A DNA stretch of 34,361 bases from assembly GCA_027365485.1 (NCBI GenBank), contig DAHXNH010000345.1, positions 1 to 34,361 on the forward strand, in the 5' to 3' direction. The notes below the pieces were generated by a model. The model was given only the letters and a program-made list of their open reading frames with translations, did no database searches and was not told the origin of the DNA. Position 1 is the first letter of the stretch, and each line of letters starts with the position of its first letter. Position numbers and translations under genes: made by a program. The DNA is from Clostridiales bacterium. GTDB lineage: Bacteria; Bacillota; Sulfobacillia; Sulfobacillales; Sulfobacillaceae. Positions 19,000 through 27,360 of the stretch are shown piece after piece.

Positions 19000-20436
19000 T
19001 TAGAGTTCGTCCGGGTGAGGCAAGGGTAACACTAATGCGACGACCGCTCCCCCATCGGGATGGTTTTCTACCCGAATATAGCCTCCGTGCTCTTCCATCA
19101 CGTCAGCCACAATCGAAAGCCCGAGACCACTGGAGTCCGTCCGCGACGGGTCCCCGGTAACAAAGCGATCCAACACTCGGGGTAAAATATCAGGGGCGAT
19201 TCCAGGCCCATGATCGCGAACCGACACGCTGACCTGGGTCTTGGTAATTTCGGCGCCTACCTCAACGCTCGATCCCACAGGAGCCCACTTAATCGCGTTA
19301 TCAATGACGTTCATCAGCGCTTCGACTAGGTGATCGCGGACGCCACTCACTTCACTGCTCTGTAACGGCCGCTCCCAGGTCAAGGCCACGCCTTTGGACG
19401 CTGCCACCGGCCCCAGGCGTTCTAATGTATCTTCCACCCAGCGGTCGACCGGAACCGGAAACTTGGGCGCGGTCCCGCTCTGAATCCTCGTCGCCTCCAA
19501 CAAGCGATTGACCAAGCGCTGCAGCCGAAGGGTTTCCTCCAAGGCGATGTCGACCGCCCGCGCCTTTCCCTCGCCCTCCACTACCCCATCGCCAATCGCC
19601 TCCAAGAAACCGCGAATCGAGGTCAGAGGCGTCCTGAGATCGTGCGTGACATGGCCTAAAAGCGCATCCCGTTTAGCCTTTTCCTGTTCTAAATTGACCA
19701 TCTGCTGATGAATCCGTTCTTGCATTTGGTTAAATTCACCCGCCAACTCCTCGACTTCCAACGGCCCGTCCAATTCAATCGGCTCCCGCCAACGATCCGG
19801 CCCCATTTCGGCGACACTCCGACGCAACGAGACCAGCGGCCAAGAGAGCCGACGGCTAAACGAATAAGCCACCAGGACGGCCAACAGCACAGCCACCAGT
19901 TCTCCCCAAAATACCAGACTGATAACCGACCAGGCTGTCCCGGTGGCTCCAGAAAGCGGCGTCTCCATGACAAAGATCCCGCGCATCTGTTGGTTTTCCA
20001 CCAAAGGTATGACGGCCGCGGCGAGTTCCTGATTTTTAGCTTTTACCAGGCCCTGCCAGTTCTGGCGGTCGTGGGCGACTCCGGCCAAGACGGACCGAGG
20101 AACGGTCAGAGGGGCTGCGGAGGTGAGAATGACCAAGGTGCCTTGATTGGTATAAATTCCCATCCGCGCCCGCAAGGTGCCTTCCAACACCTGAATCACC
20201 AGGAGCGCAGGCCGATTGTACAACGCTCTCGTGGCCACGTCTAATGCCGCCGGTGAAATCTCTTCGGCTCGGGTCACCAGAGTGCTCAGTTGGTCATCAA
20301 TCAGGTAGCGACGCACGGTGAATCCGGTAATTCCCAGCGCCACCATCATCACCACCAACGCGACCAAGACGTGACTGACTATTAGGCGTACGGACAGACG
20401 CCGCCAAAACCGATGCACCGTTTCCCTGATATTCAC
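19000..20436 (-). CDS. Membrane sensor histidine kinase
   Basis: The 478-residue protein has two membrane helices (about 17-40 and 170-192) that flank an extracytoplasmic domain of about 130 residues, a HAMP linker (195-250), a dimerisation domain with phospho-acceptor His265 in THDLRTPLTS, and a catalytic domain with N380 (NVIDNAIKWAP), DHGPGI (408-413) and SSGLGLSI (436-442). It overlaps the response-regulator stop by 4 bp, so it is the cognate partner. The sensor domain is not recognised. It ends just before the bcp promoter region. Confidence 0.95.
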   Translation of the reverse strand: MNIRETVHRFWRRLSVRLIVSHVLVALVVMMVALGITGFTVRRYLIDDQLSTLVTRAEEISPAALDVATRALYNRPALLVIQVLEGTLRARMGIYTNQGTLVILTSAAPLTVPRSVLAGVAHDRQNWQGLVKAKNQELAAAVIPLVENQQMRGIFVMETPLSGATGTAWSVISLVFWGELVAVLLAVLVAYSFSRRLSWPLVSLRRSVAEMGPDRWREPIELDGPLEVEELAGEFNQMQERIHQQMVNLEQEKAKRDALLGHVTHDLRTPLTSIRGFLEAIGDGVVEGEGKARAVDIALEETLRLQRLVNRLLEATRIQSGTAPKFPVPVDRWVEDTLERLGPVAASKGVALTWERPLQSSEVSGVRDHLVEALMNVIDNAIKWAPVGSSVEVGAEITKTQVSVSVRDHGPGIAPDILPRVLDRFVTGDPSRTDSSGLGLSIVADVMEEHGGYIRVENHPDGGAVVALVLPLPHPDEL

Positions 20437-21176
20437 GGCGCTGGGGCATCGAGATTCGGAGTGCTCTGAGGTTTCGGATTAAAGCGATATCCCAGCCCCC
20501 AGACGGTTTCCAACAATTTTTCCGGCCCGTGGTATTTTTGCAACTTGTGCCGCAAGCGCGTAATGTGCACGTCCACCGTGCGACCATCTCCAAAAAAGTC
20601 GATCCCCCACACTCGGTCTAGCAGCTGATTGCGCTCGAACACTTGATGGGGATGGGAAGCCAAAAACCATAGCAGTTCAAATTCTTTGGGAGTCAGCGAA
20701 ATCTCGTCGCCATCCACTGAGGCGCGGTGCAGTTTAGGATCGATGACCAAGGAGCCAAAGACCAAAGAGGGCTCGTGCCCCTCGGGAATAACCAGGGAGG
20801 CCCGACGAAGCACCGCCTTCACCCGGGCGACCATTTCTTTCGGACTAAAAGGTTTGGTTAGATAGTCGTCGGCACCCAACTCGAGGCCGGCGACGCGGTC
20901 GGCCTCATCACCGACCGCCGTGAGCATCATCACTGGAAGCCACGCCGACTGTTGACGAATGCGGTTGAGGACCTCCCAGCCGTCCAATCCCGGCAACATT
21001 ACATCCAGAATCACCAAATCCGGCCGGTCTCGTTCCACCAGTGCCAGGCCGGATACGCCGTCTGGGGCTTCGCTAACCCGAAATCCGACGTCCACCAAAT
21101 AGAGCGTACACAGTTCACGGATGTGAGCGTCATCATCGACCACTAACACCGATCCTTCGCCGGCAGCCCGGACCAT
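20433..21176 (-). CDS. OmpR/PhoB-type response regulator
   Basis: This 247-residue regulator has a receiver domain with acidic pocket DDD (14-16), phospho-acceptor Asp58 in VILDVMLPGLDGWE, T86 and K108 (LTKPF). A winged-helix DNA-binding domain follows (about 135-232) with SLTPKEFELLWFLASHP and the VDVHITRLRHKL recognition helix. The extra tail of about 15 residues is proline-rich. The ATG is directly after the rho stop codon (TAA then ATG), so it is in the rho operon. The targets are unknown. Confidence 0.95.
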   Translation of the reverse strand: MVRAAGEGSVLVVDDDAHIRELCTLYLVDVGFRVSEAPDGVSGLALVERDRPDLVILDVMLPGLDGWEVLNRIRQQSAWLPVMMLTAVGDEADRVAGLELGADDYLTKPFSPKEMVARVKAVLRRASLVIPEGHEPSLVFGSLVIDPKLHRASVDGDEISLTPKEFELLWFLASHPHQVFERNQLLDRVWGIDFFGDGRTVDVHITRLRHKLQKYHGPEKLLETVWGLGYRFNPKPQSTPNLDAPAP

Positions 21177-23348
21177 TTAGTTTGTCCCCTGGGAAGCTAT
21201 GAACATCTTGAAGAACTCTCCGTTGGAGCGAGTCCGTTTAAGATTTTGCAGCAACAATTCGGTAGCCTCTTGGTTTCCCATGTTATGAATCGCCTTGCGC
21301 ACACCCCAAATCACGTCGAGTTCTTCTGGACTCAATAGCAAGTCCTCGCGGCGAGTGCCTGAACGTTTAATATCCACGGCCGGAAATGTCCGTCGTTCCG
21401 ACAACTTGCGATCCAAGTGCAGTTCCATATTGCCGGTTCCTTTGAACTCTTCATAAATGACGTCGTCCATCCTAGACCCGGTATCCACCAGCGCCGTGGC
21501 CAATATGGTCAGACTCCCCCCTTCTTCCATTTTTCGAGCCGCTCCAAAAAAACGCTTGGGCTTATGCAGTGCCGCCGGATCCATCCCTCCGGAAAGCGTT
21601 CTACCCGAAGCCGGCAAGGTCAGATTGTAGGCCCTCGCCAACCGAGTAATCGAGTCTAACAAGATCACGACGTCACGGCCCGTCTCCACCAATCGTTTGG
21701 CTCGTTCCAAGACCATTTCAGCCACTCGGATATGATCTTCTGGAGGCTCGTCGAAGGTGGAACTAGCCACCTCGCCTTTCACTGAACGCTGCATATCGGT
21801 TACTTCTTCGGGACGCTCGTCAATCAGCAAGACCATCAAATGGGTCTCAGGATCATTTTTAGAAATCGCGTTCGCTAATTTCTTCAGCAAGACGGTCTTC
21901 CCCGCTTTAGGCGGTGCCACAATGAGACCTCTTTGGCCTCGGCCGATGGGAGCGACAATATCGACCAAACGGCTGGCCAGTTCTTCGCGCGTGGTTTCTA
22001 GATGAAACCTGGAATTCGGAAAAATCGGAGTGAGTGCATCAAAATCAGGCCGCTCCGCAGATTTTTCGGGGGATACCCCATTGACGGCTTCCACCCGCAA
22101 CAGAGCAAAATAGCGTTCGCCATCTTTCGGAGGTCGCGCTTGCCCCGAGACTTGGTCGCCAGCACGCAGGTCGAACCGGCGAATCTGAGACGCCGAAACA
22201 TAGACATCTTCTCGACTGCGTTGAAAATCGGTAGGCCTCAAGAACCCATAGTCGCCCACAATATCCAACAAGCCTTGAGCAAAAATAAAACCATCCTTGT
22301 GCGTTCTAGCTCGAAGAATCTCCCAGATCAATTCTCCCTTATGCAATGCCCGAAAATCCTCGATATTCAACGTTCTTGCCAGCTTGTATAAATCGAGCAG
22401 AGTCATTGCCTCTAACTGAGTCATCGACAGTTGCGCATCACGAGGCGGTCGAGAATTGGGAGCCGGTGGCGCTAGTGGCGTTGGCGGCAGCGCCGGCGGG
22501 CTGACATTTGCCAAGGGAACTGGCATGGACGTCGAGGCAGCAGTGGCTGTCACCGGCACTTTGACCGGAGCATTGGGAGCAGGCGTCTTCACTGGAGGAG
22601 GCACTGAGTGCACCCGATCTTCCCGGCGCGGAACAAAAGGTCGACTCACTTCGCGAACTTCCGGAACGGTGTTGCGCGGAGGCTCCGCCCGCATCGGTGA
22701 AGGCTTTCTAACCAACGCAGAATCTTGATTCGCCTCGGACCTCGACCCGGCCACTTGGTCATTTCCGGGTGACGCGTCGCCAAGCTCTTTCGTCTCGGGT
22801 GCCGATTCAATCATACTGATCTGGGCGAAAGGCTCGGGCTGGCTTACCGAGGGTTCAGCGGGAATCTCAGGGGATTTAGCCTTGGCCCTGGCTTTGGTTC
22901 TGGGCTTGGCCGGCTTCGGTGCTTGGGGGAGAGTCTCTTCCACCACCGCCGTTTCGGGCTCTGGCTTGGGATCGACCCCGGGCGGGGCATCGGCCACCAC
23001 CTCGTCAGCGATGGGCATAGCCACCTCCGATGCGGTTTGTACGGGTCCAAGATCCGGCTTGGCCTTGCTGCGACCGCGCTTCACCGGAGGTGGACTTTCT
23101 ACCAACTCAGTAGATGGCTTCACTGGAGGTTCTTCTTGGGCCTCGTCAATCTTCACCACGTCGGGTGCAATGGCATCACTGGCCGCCTTCTTCGTTCGCG
23201 GTCGTTTCGGTTTGACTGGCGCCGGAGTTTCTAACCCCATCGGCACTTCGGGTGCAGCCACTGCTTTGGATTTTGGGCTCTTTCGCGTACGCGTGCGAGG
23301 TGCGGGTGACGTTCCCGCCTCATCGGATTTGTTTTCTTCCCCTACCAT
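21177..23348 (-). CDS. rho: Transcription termination factor Rho with a long N-terminal extension
   Basis: The 723-residue protein consists of a disordered-looking extension (1 to about 308), rich in Pro, Ala, Glu, Lys and Arg with repeated PKxxxK patches, and a standard Rho core. The core has a Rho_N helix bundle ([17 protein letters not shown]), an RNA-binding cold-shock domain ([10 protein letters not shown]), the ATPase domain with [43 protein letters not shown], and the Q/R loops. It is the 5'-3' RNA helicase that ends transcripts. Start ATG 23348 was preferred because an AAGGAGGA site lies 11 bases upstream; a longer frame begins at 23396. It heads an operon with the two-component genes. 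Usual Rho proteins are about 420 residues. Confidence 0.96.
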   Translation of the reverse strand: MVGEENKSDEAGTSPAPRTRTRKSPKSKAVAAPEVPMGLETPAPVKPKRPRTKKAASDAIAPDVVKIDEAQEEPPVKPSTELVESPPPVKRGRSKAKPDLGPVQTASEVAMPIADEVVADAPPGVDPKPEPETAVVEETLPQAPKPAKPRTKARAKAKSPEIPAEPSVSQPEPFAQISMIESAPETKELGDASPGNDQVAGSRSEANQDSALVRKPSPMRAEPPRNTVPEVREVSRPFVPRREDRVHSVPPPVKTPAPNAPVKVPVTATAASTSMPVPLANVSPPALPPTPLAPPAPNSRPPRDAQLSMTQLEAMTLLDLYKLARTLNIEDFRALHKGELIWEILRARTHKDGFIFAQGLLDIVGDYGFLRPTDFQRSREDVYVSASQIRRFDLRAGDQVSGQARPPKDGERYFALLRVEAVNGVSPEKSAERPDFDALTPIFPNSRFHLETTREELASRLVDIVAPIGRGQRGLIVAPPKAGKTVLLKKLANAISKNDPETHLMVLLIDERPEEVTDMQRSVKGEVASSTFDEPPEDHIRVAEMVLERAKRLVETGRDVVILLDSITRLARAYNLTLPASGRTLSGGMDPAALHKPKRFFGAARKMEEGGSLTILATALVDTGSRMDDVIYEEFKGTGNMELHLDRKLSERRTFPAVDIKRSGTRREDLLLSPEELDVIWGVRKAIHNMGNQEATELLLQNLKRTRSNGEFFKMFIASQGTN

Positions 23349-23781
23349 GTAGGTGCTAATCCTCCTTGCAACATATAGATAGACAATAAAAATCACCGAA
23401 TCTTTATCCAGGATCGGTTGGGTCCAAAGACTACTGCTCGGATACTCAAGGAAAAACCTAGTAGTTACATGAAAGTACGCCCGGACATTCTCGGGGTCGT
23501 CCCATCGGCAGGGGCATCTTGGAGATTGTGTTCACACCTTATCGGTCTCGTTGTCCGACGAGCTATGAGCGAATTTGCAATCGGATAAATCGAGGCATGA
23601 CCAACGCTTGCACCACTGGCTCACCGTCGCTATCCTATCCATCTGCACAGGGCTTTACTCAAGCTTAACCAACGAGGATACACATCAGAAGACCTTTCAC
23701 TTAGACAGTATCACGATCGCGCTAAGTTCGCAAGGGACCTTCGGATTTCGGTCGCTGGCTAGAAAAAAGCGCTGTCATGGG
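23349..23781. other. Intergenic leader of rho, 433 bp, no gene seen
   Basis: This stretch holds the ribosome binding site of rho and presumably its promoter and leader. No coding frame with recognisable content is seen, and no convincing -35/-10 pair stands out. Rho genes are often autoregulated by premature termination in a long leader, so the length may be functional (inference). Confidence 0.5.
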
Positions 23782-24138
23782 TCATGCCGAATCGAGTCCG
23801 TTGAGCAACTGCAACAACTGATCTAAGCGAAAAGGTTTTCTGAGCCACTTGATGGTTGGGGGAATCGTGTCCGCCACCTCCGAGTCTCCGGACATAATCA
23901 CTACGTGGGAGAAGGACTCCACTTCCCGACGCAATCGTTCAGCCGTCTCAAGACCACTTTCTCCTCCGAGCCTGGCGTCGATCAAGAGGAGATCGGGAGC
24001 TTCGGGCCGATCGGTGGCGATCATTTGATCCAGACTAGAGACGTTGCTAAAGGTCCTGACCTCATGACCAGCATTCAACAACACCGCCTCGATGACTTGC
24101 AGTATCCCCGATTCGTCATCAACCACCCAAACCTGCAT
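23782..24138 (-). CDS. Stand-alone receiver-domain response regulator
   Basis: This 118-residue protein is a single CheY-like receiver without an output domain. It has the acidic pair DDE after VVWVVDD, phospho-acceptor Asp54 in LLLIDARLGGESG, Ser83 in the Thr/Ser position (VIMSGDS) and Lys101 in WLRKPF. The start is taken at ATG 24138 because GAGGGG ends five bases before it; a GTG two codons earlier lies on the Shine-Dalgarno itself. No kinase is adjacent. It could act by protein-protein contact. Confidence 0.88.
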   Translation of the reverse strand: MQVWVVDDESGILQVIEAVLLNAGHEVRTFSNVSSLDQMIATDRPEAPDLLLIDARLGGESGLETAERLRREVESFSHVVIMSGDSEVADTIPPTIKWLRKPFRLDQLLQLLNGLDSA

Positions 24139-24557
24139 ATACACCCCTCGCTTTTTGTTTGAAAATCTAAATCCATTTGAGAGTCACATCTTTGGCCAAG
24201 ATCCGTTGAAAAGAACGATCCGATGACGCGTACGCGTGGGCCACGTCATGCGCCCTTTTGAGCCTATGTCCCTCCGCCAGGCTTTAATCCCCCGGAGACC
24301 TCAATGAGGGTTGCCCCTTAAAGCCCATCTTGGGGCGAGTTTATTATGAAGCCGGCCCTCTGCCCAACGCCTTAAAGCCCACCTTTGACATGCCGGTGGT
24401 CCCGCCTCAAACGCGTCTCTCCAAGCTGACCTCCTACCCTCTGACCCGGCCCGTATTCCCTGTAGGCGATGGGTTCAGTCTGAACCGCCGCGGAAAAACG
24501 CCCGCTCGGACCCGTTCTCCACGCCCCAGCGCCACCGAATGTCCTCACCTAAAGGAC
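24139..24557. other. Intergenic region, 419 bp, possible remnant of a transposon right end
   Basis: No gene is supported. There is a direct repeat of CCTTAAAGCCCA (near 24312 and 24368). At 24541-24552 and 24553-24557 the small hairpin GTCCTcacctaaAGGAC is followed by TTAAGGCGGGG, a layout like IS200/IS605 or IS1341 right ends. An 81-codon frame on the plus strand (24330-24575) has low-complexity residues and no family I recognise. Confidence is low. Confidence 0.3.
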
Positions 24558-25022
24558 TTAAGGCGGGGTATTTGACAACGTACGCTCCATCTCGAATCGG
24601 GTGACGATATACCCCTGACCACGATACAATTGCACCGCCCCTTGATTATCCTCGGTCACATAGAGTCGGGCGACGCTCACGCCCTGATTTCGAATAAAAC
24701 GGTGTGCGGCATCCATCAACAATCGGCCCAGTCCGCGGCCTCGGTAGTCTTTTCGCAAATAGACTTGGTCCACCGACCCGAAGGCTCCTTGCAAATCCAT
24801 ACGCATCACCACCCATACAAATCCGACGGTGATCCCGTCATCATCAAGAACGAATAATCCGTTCTCAAAGGGTCGACGCTGCGCTTGTCTCAGACGCTGA
24901 GCCTGCTCCGCGACAAACGCTGCCGTACAGACAAATCGCGGAAAGTTAAGTTGATAAAGATCGCATTGCGCATCTAAAACCATTCGGTAGTCGTTTTGCA
25001 CTCGATAGGGCCGCACTTGCAA
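24558..25022 (-). CDS. GNAT-family N-acetyltransferase
   Basis: This 154-residue protein has the acetyl-CoA-binding motif A RGRGLGRLL (94-102) following VDQVYLRKDYRGRG, and the motif B pattern with VTEDNQGAVQLYRGQGY near the C-terminus. The substrate is unknown (the family includes amino-group acetylases for small molecules and proteins). The start is TTG 25022, with GAGGGA upstream; a GTG two codons later is possible. It follows the NCS1 permease on the same strand beyond a strong terminator, so it is probably transcribed alone. Confidence 0.88.
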   Translation of the reverse strand: MQVRPYRVQNDYRMVLDAQCDLYQLNFPRFVCTAAFVAEQAQRLRQAQRRPFENGLFVLDDDGITVGFVWVVMRMDLQGAFGSVDQVYLRKDYRGRGLGRLLMDAAHRFIRNQGVSVARLYVTEDNQGAVQLYRGQGYIVTRFEMERTLSNTPP

Positions 25023-25126
25023 CAGGATTCCCTCGCTTTACTCATGATTTCCTTCATGATCGAAGCGTAGCTAGATTGTACGATAAAATATGGAATTCGC
25101 GATCCATTTATTACCGCAACGCAACC

Positions 25127-25159
25127 AAAAATCACCCTGGGCATCTGCCAGGGTGATTT
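25127..25159 (-). terminator. Intrinsic terminator of the NCS1 permease gene
   Basis: AAATCACCCTGG and CCAGGGTGATTT form a perfect 12-bp stem with a 7-base loop, and the minus strand continues with TTTTT. The plus strand also has T after the stem, so it may work in both directions. Confidence 0.88.
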
Positions 25160-25175
25160 GCAAACCATGGGGATC

Positions 25176-26543
25176 TCACGGCCGAGCGACGATACGGCGC
25201 CTAGCCAAGACCCAATAAAGCACCCCGGCGACCAAAAATCCGACATAGTAGCTAAGGTCCCCAAACTGAGGAAAATGCTCAGCAAATGGACCCACATAGA
25301 GAGTTTGGTTAAAAAAGGGTACTGAAGCGATGATAGCCAGGACCCAAGCCCAAAAGCCCGGTTGAAGCACGCGACGAGGATCGTAGAAGGTGTCCGTCTG
25401 ATAACTGCCTCGAAAGATGAAAAAGTAATCTACCAACACCACTGCAGCCCATGGCGCCAGCCAATATCCTAGCAAAAAGAGAAAGTTTTGAAAACCGACA
25501 TAGTAAGAATTATGGCCAATATAAGCCAGAATGCCTCCCAGGACCCCCACCATCACCGCCGCCATCCAACGTTTTAAGGGAATATTGATGACTAACGACG
25601 ACAAGGACCCGGAGTAGATGTTGAGCACGTTGGCGGTGAGCGTTCCCAGCACGACCGCGACCAGGGCCACCGGTCCCAGCCATCCGGGATGGATATGATC
25701 CAACATCAAAGTGGGATTGGAGTTCTGAGCGTAAACCGGAAGCACCAGCGCGAGTCCAACCCCCAGCAGTTCCAACCAGACACAAGCAATGAAATTAGAC
25801 AGCGACGCGTTCCAAAACACCGAACCCGCCGATGTTTTCTCGGGCAGGTAGCGCGTATAATCGGAGGCGTAGACGGTCCAACCCATCAGATAGGAAAAGG
25901 CCAAACCGACGGCCTCAATCACTCCACCGCCGATGCCAATGGCTACCGGCGCCTTCGGGTTATACCCAATGTGATAATGCACGTGAGTAAAAGCAAACAA
26001 CGAAACCCCAATAAACACTAGGGTCAAAACCACCGCGAGCCAGCGCTCAACCAGGTGAATCATGTTGTACCCATAGACGGCCACGACCACCTGCATCACG
26101 ACCATAACCAACAGCGCGAGAAAGAATTCGGTATGGAACAATTCCTCGAACGCAAAGGCTCCGAGTACGGTATTGACCGCAAACCACATCACCCCGGCCA
26201 GCGCAGTTAAGGTCCCGGGAGCGAAGTTCCCGAAAAACCCAAAGGCAGACCGCGACTGTACCATCTGCGGCACCCCCAGTTTGGGTCCATAGGTGGATAG
26301 AAGCCCCAGTAGAATCACCCCGAGGATATTGCCAATGACTAAGCCGAATGCCGCTTGCCAAAAGCTTAAGCCAAACAGCGTGACCGCGGCCGTGCCAGTC
26401 GTCAGGGTGGCCAGTTCGACATTGGCTCCAAACCAGAGGGTGAAAACCGAGGAGACCTTGCCGTGGCGTTCTTGAGCTATCACGTGCTCGATGCCCTTGG
26501 GTTCAATCCGAACCACTTCGTCCCGATAGACGGGAGTACTCAC
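25176..26543 (-). CDS. NCS1-family nucleobase/cation permease
   Basis: The 455-residue membrane protein has about twelve helices. The N-terminal cytoplasmic part has GIEHVIAQERHGK and the first helices FTLWFGANVELATL, characteristic of purine-cytosine permeases of the NCS1 type, with QMVQSRSAFGFFGN and WTVYASDYTRYLP downstream. It probably imports a purine, cytosine, uracil, hydantoin or thiamine-type substrate with a proton or sodium ion; the sequence does not fix which. GTG 26543 is chosen because AAGGGGGA lies five bases upstream; the ATG at 26582 has no good site. The promoter carries an inverted repeat (see below). Confidence 0.88.
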   Translation of the reverse strand: MSTPVYRDEVVRIEPKGIEHVIAQERHGKVSSVFTLWFGANVELATLTTGTAAVTLFGLSFWQAAFGLVIGNILGVILLGLLSTYGPKLGVPQMVQSRSAFGFFGNFAPGTLTALAGVMWFAVNTVLGAFAFEELFHTEFFLALLVMVVMQVVVAVYGYNMIHLVERWLAVVLTLVFIGVSLFAFTHVHYHIGYNPKAPVAIGIGGGVIEAVGLAFSYLMGWTVYASDYTRYLPEKTSAGSVFWNASLSNFIACVWLELLGVGLALVLPVYAQNSNPTLMLDHIHPGWLGPVALVAVVLGTLTANVLNIYSGSLSSLVINIPLKRWMAAVMVGVLGGILAYIGHNSYYVGFQNFLFLLGYWLAPWAAVVLVDYFFIFRGSYQTDTFYDPRRVLQPGFWAWVLAIIASVPFFNQTLYVGPFAEHFPQFGDLSYYVGFLVAGVLYWVLARRRIVARP

Positions 26544-26587
26544 CGATAGTCCCCCTTTTTCGATATGGCTTACCATACCCATCTCTT

Positions 26588-26626
26588 ACCGAACAATTAC
26601 AGGAAGATTTTATCTCTATGTTCGGT
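26588..26626. promoter_or_regulatory. Operator-like inverted repeat flanking the NCS1 gene promoter
   Basis: ACCGAACA (26588-26595) and TGTTCGGT (26619-26626) are perfect 8-base arms with 31 bp between centres, about three helical turns. One arm is in the -35/-10 spacer and the other just downstream of the -10, so they fit a regulator binding site. Because one arm is not transcribed, an RNA hairpin is excluded. Confidence 0.55.
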
Positions 26627-26636
26627 CGTAGGTCAA
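26607..26636 (-). promoter_or_regulatory. Promoter of the NCS1 permease gene
   Basis: TTGACC (26636-26631) and TAAAAT (26612-26607), spacing 18 bp, on the minus strand. The leader to GTG 26543 would be about 57 nt. Confidence 0.7.
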
Positions 26637-26745
26637 TTAGCCAAGAGGAGTTTAGGCGTGTACACTCGAATCACGGCCTAGGCACCAGACGCGCTTAGGC
26701 GCTCACGAGGAGGAGAATGACAGTTTCGATATATGGAGGTAACTG

Positions 26746-26754
26746 TGCTATAAT
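26746..26754 (+). promoter_or_regulatory. Extended -10 promoter of tnpA
   Basis: TGCTATAAT-type element (TGC then TATAAT at 26749-26754) ends six bases before ATG 26761, so the transcript would begin at or near the start codon, giving a leaderless or nearly leaderless message. No clear -35 is seen. Confidence 0.6.
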
Positions 26755-26760
26755 ATATAA

Positions 26761-27360
26761 ATGGCACATATCTATTCTCCGAAACAGTTTGGAGCGTTGA
26801 TTGGGAAGTCGGTGGCCACGTTGCAGCGATGGGACCGTGAGGGGATTCTGACGGCCTATCGCTCTCCCACGAATCGACGCTATTACACGCACGATCAGTA
26901 TCTGGCGTACGTCGGTGTGGTGGCGAAGCCCCGAGGGCGTGTGGTGCTGTATGCACGAGTTTCGACCCGCAATCAACGTCCTGATTTACTCAACCAAGTC
27001 GTTGCGTTAGAGCAGTATTGTCAGCAACACGGGATCATCCCGAGCGACACAATTCAGGACATCGCCACGGCTTAAACTATCACCGCAAAGGCTTCAATCA
27101 ACTCTATGAAGACATCGAAGTCGGCAAAGTGCGTCAACTGATTGTGGCCCACAAAGACCGTCTGGTTCGAATGGTTCGCCGAGTTCTGTGCCCGACATGG
27201 GACGGAATTAGTCGTCATGAACCAAGAAACGCTATCGCCTGAGCAAGAAATGGTCAACGATTTACTGTCGATTGTCCACGTTTTCAGCGCTCGCCTGTAT
27301 GGTTTGCGATCCTATCGAAAGGAGTTGAAACATGCTCTTCGCGAAAAAGATTCGGATTAA
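26761..27360 (+). pseudogene. IS607-type serine recombinase TnpA, frameshifted
   Basis: The first part (26761-27072) has a MerR-like helix-turn-helix (IYSPKQFGALIGKSVATLQRWDREG) and the start of the serine recombinase domain with VVLYARVSTRNQ (catalytic Ser68). It then meets a TAA at 27073-27075. The family sequence continues in another frame (GLNYHRKGFNQLYEDIEVGKVRQLIVAHKDRLVR), which fits one missing G at about 27071. A second shift near 27165 leads to the third frame (FEWFAEFCARHG, and the C-terminal FSARLYGLRSYRKE). The second shift looks like a deletion between GTTCGA repeats. Two lesions make it unlikely to be functional, though programmed frameshifting cannot be formally excluded. Confidence 0.85.

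Noticed and set aside
22456-23352. Gly/Ala-rich plus-strand frames in the rho extension
   Set aside because: They arise from the Pro/Ala/Arg codons of the Rho extension read backwards; no start signals or family motifs.
23397-23781. T-box or other riboswitch before rho
   Set aside because: No T-box sequence or other known motif was found in the leader.
23740-23785. T-rich site after the receiver-only gene as a terminator
   Set aside because: The stem would be only four bases (CATG/CATG), too weak to claim although a T run follows.
27060-27170. Programmed frameshifting in tnpA
   Set aside because: Two separate shifts, one of which looks like a deletion between GTTCGA repeats, argue for decay; no slippery sequence with a structure was noticed.
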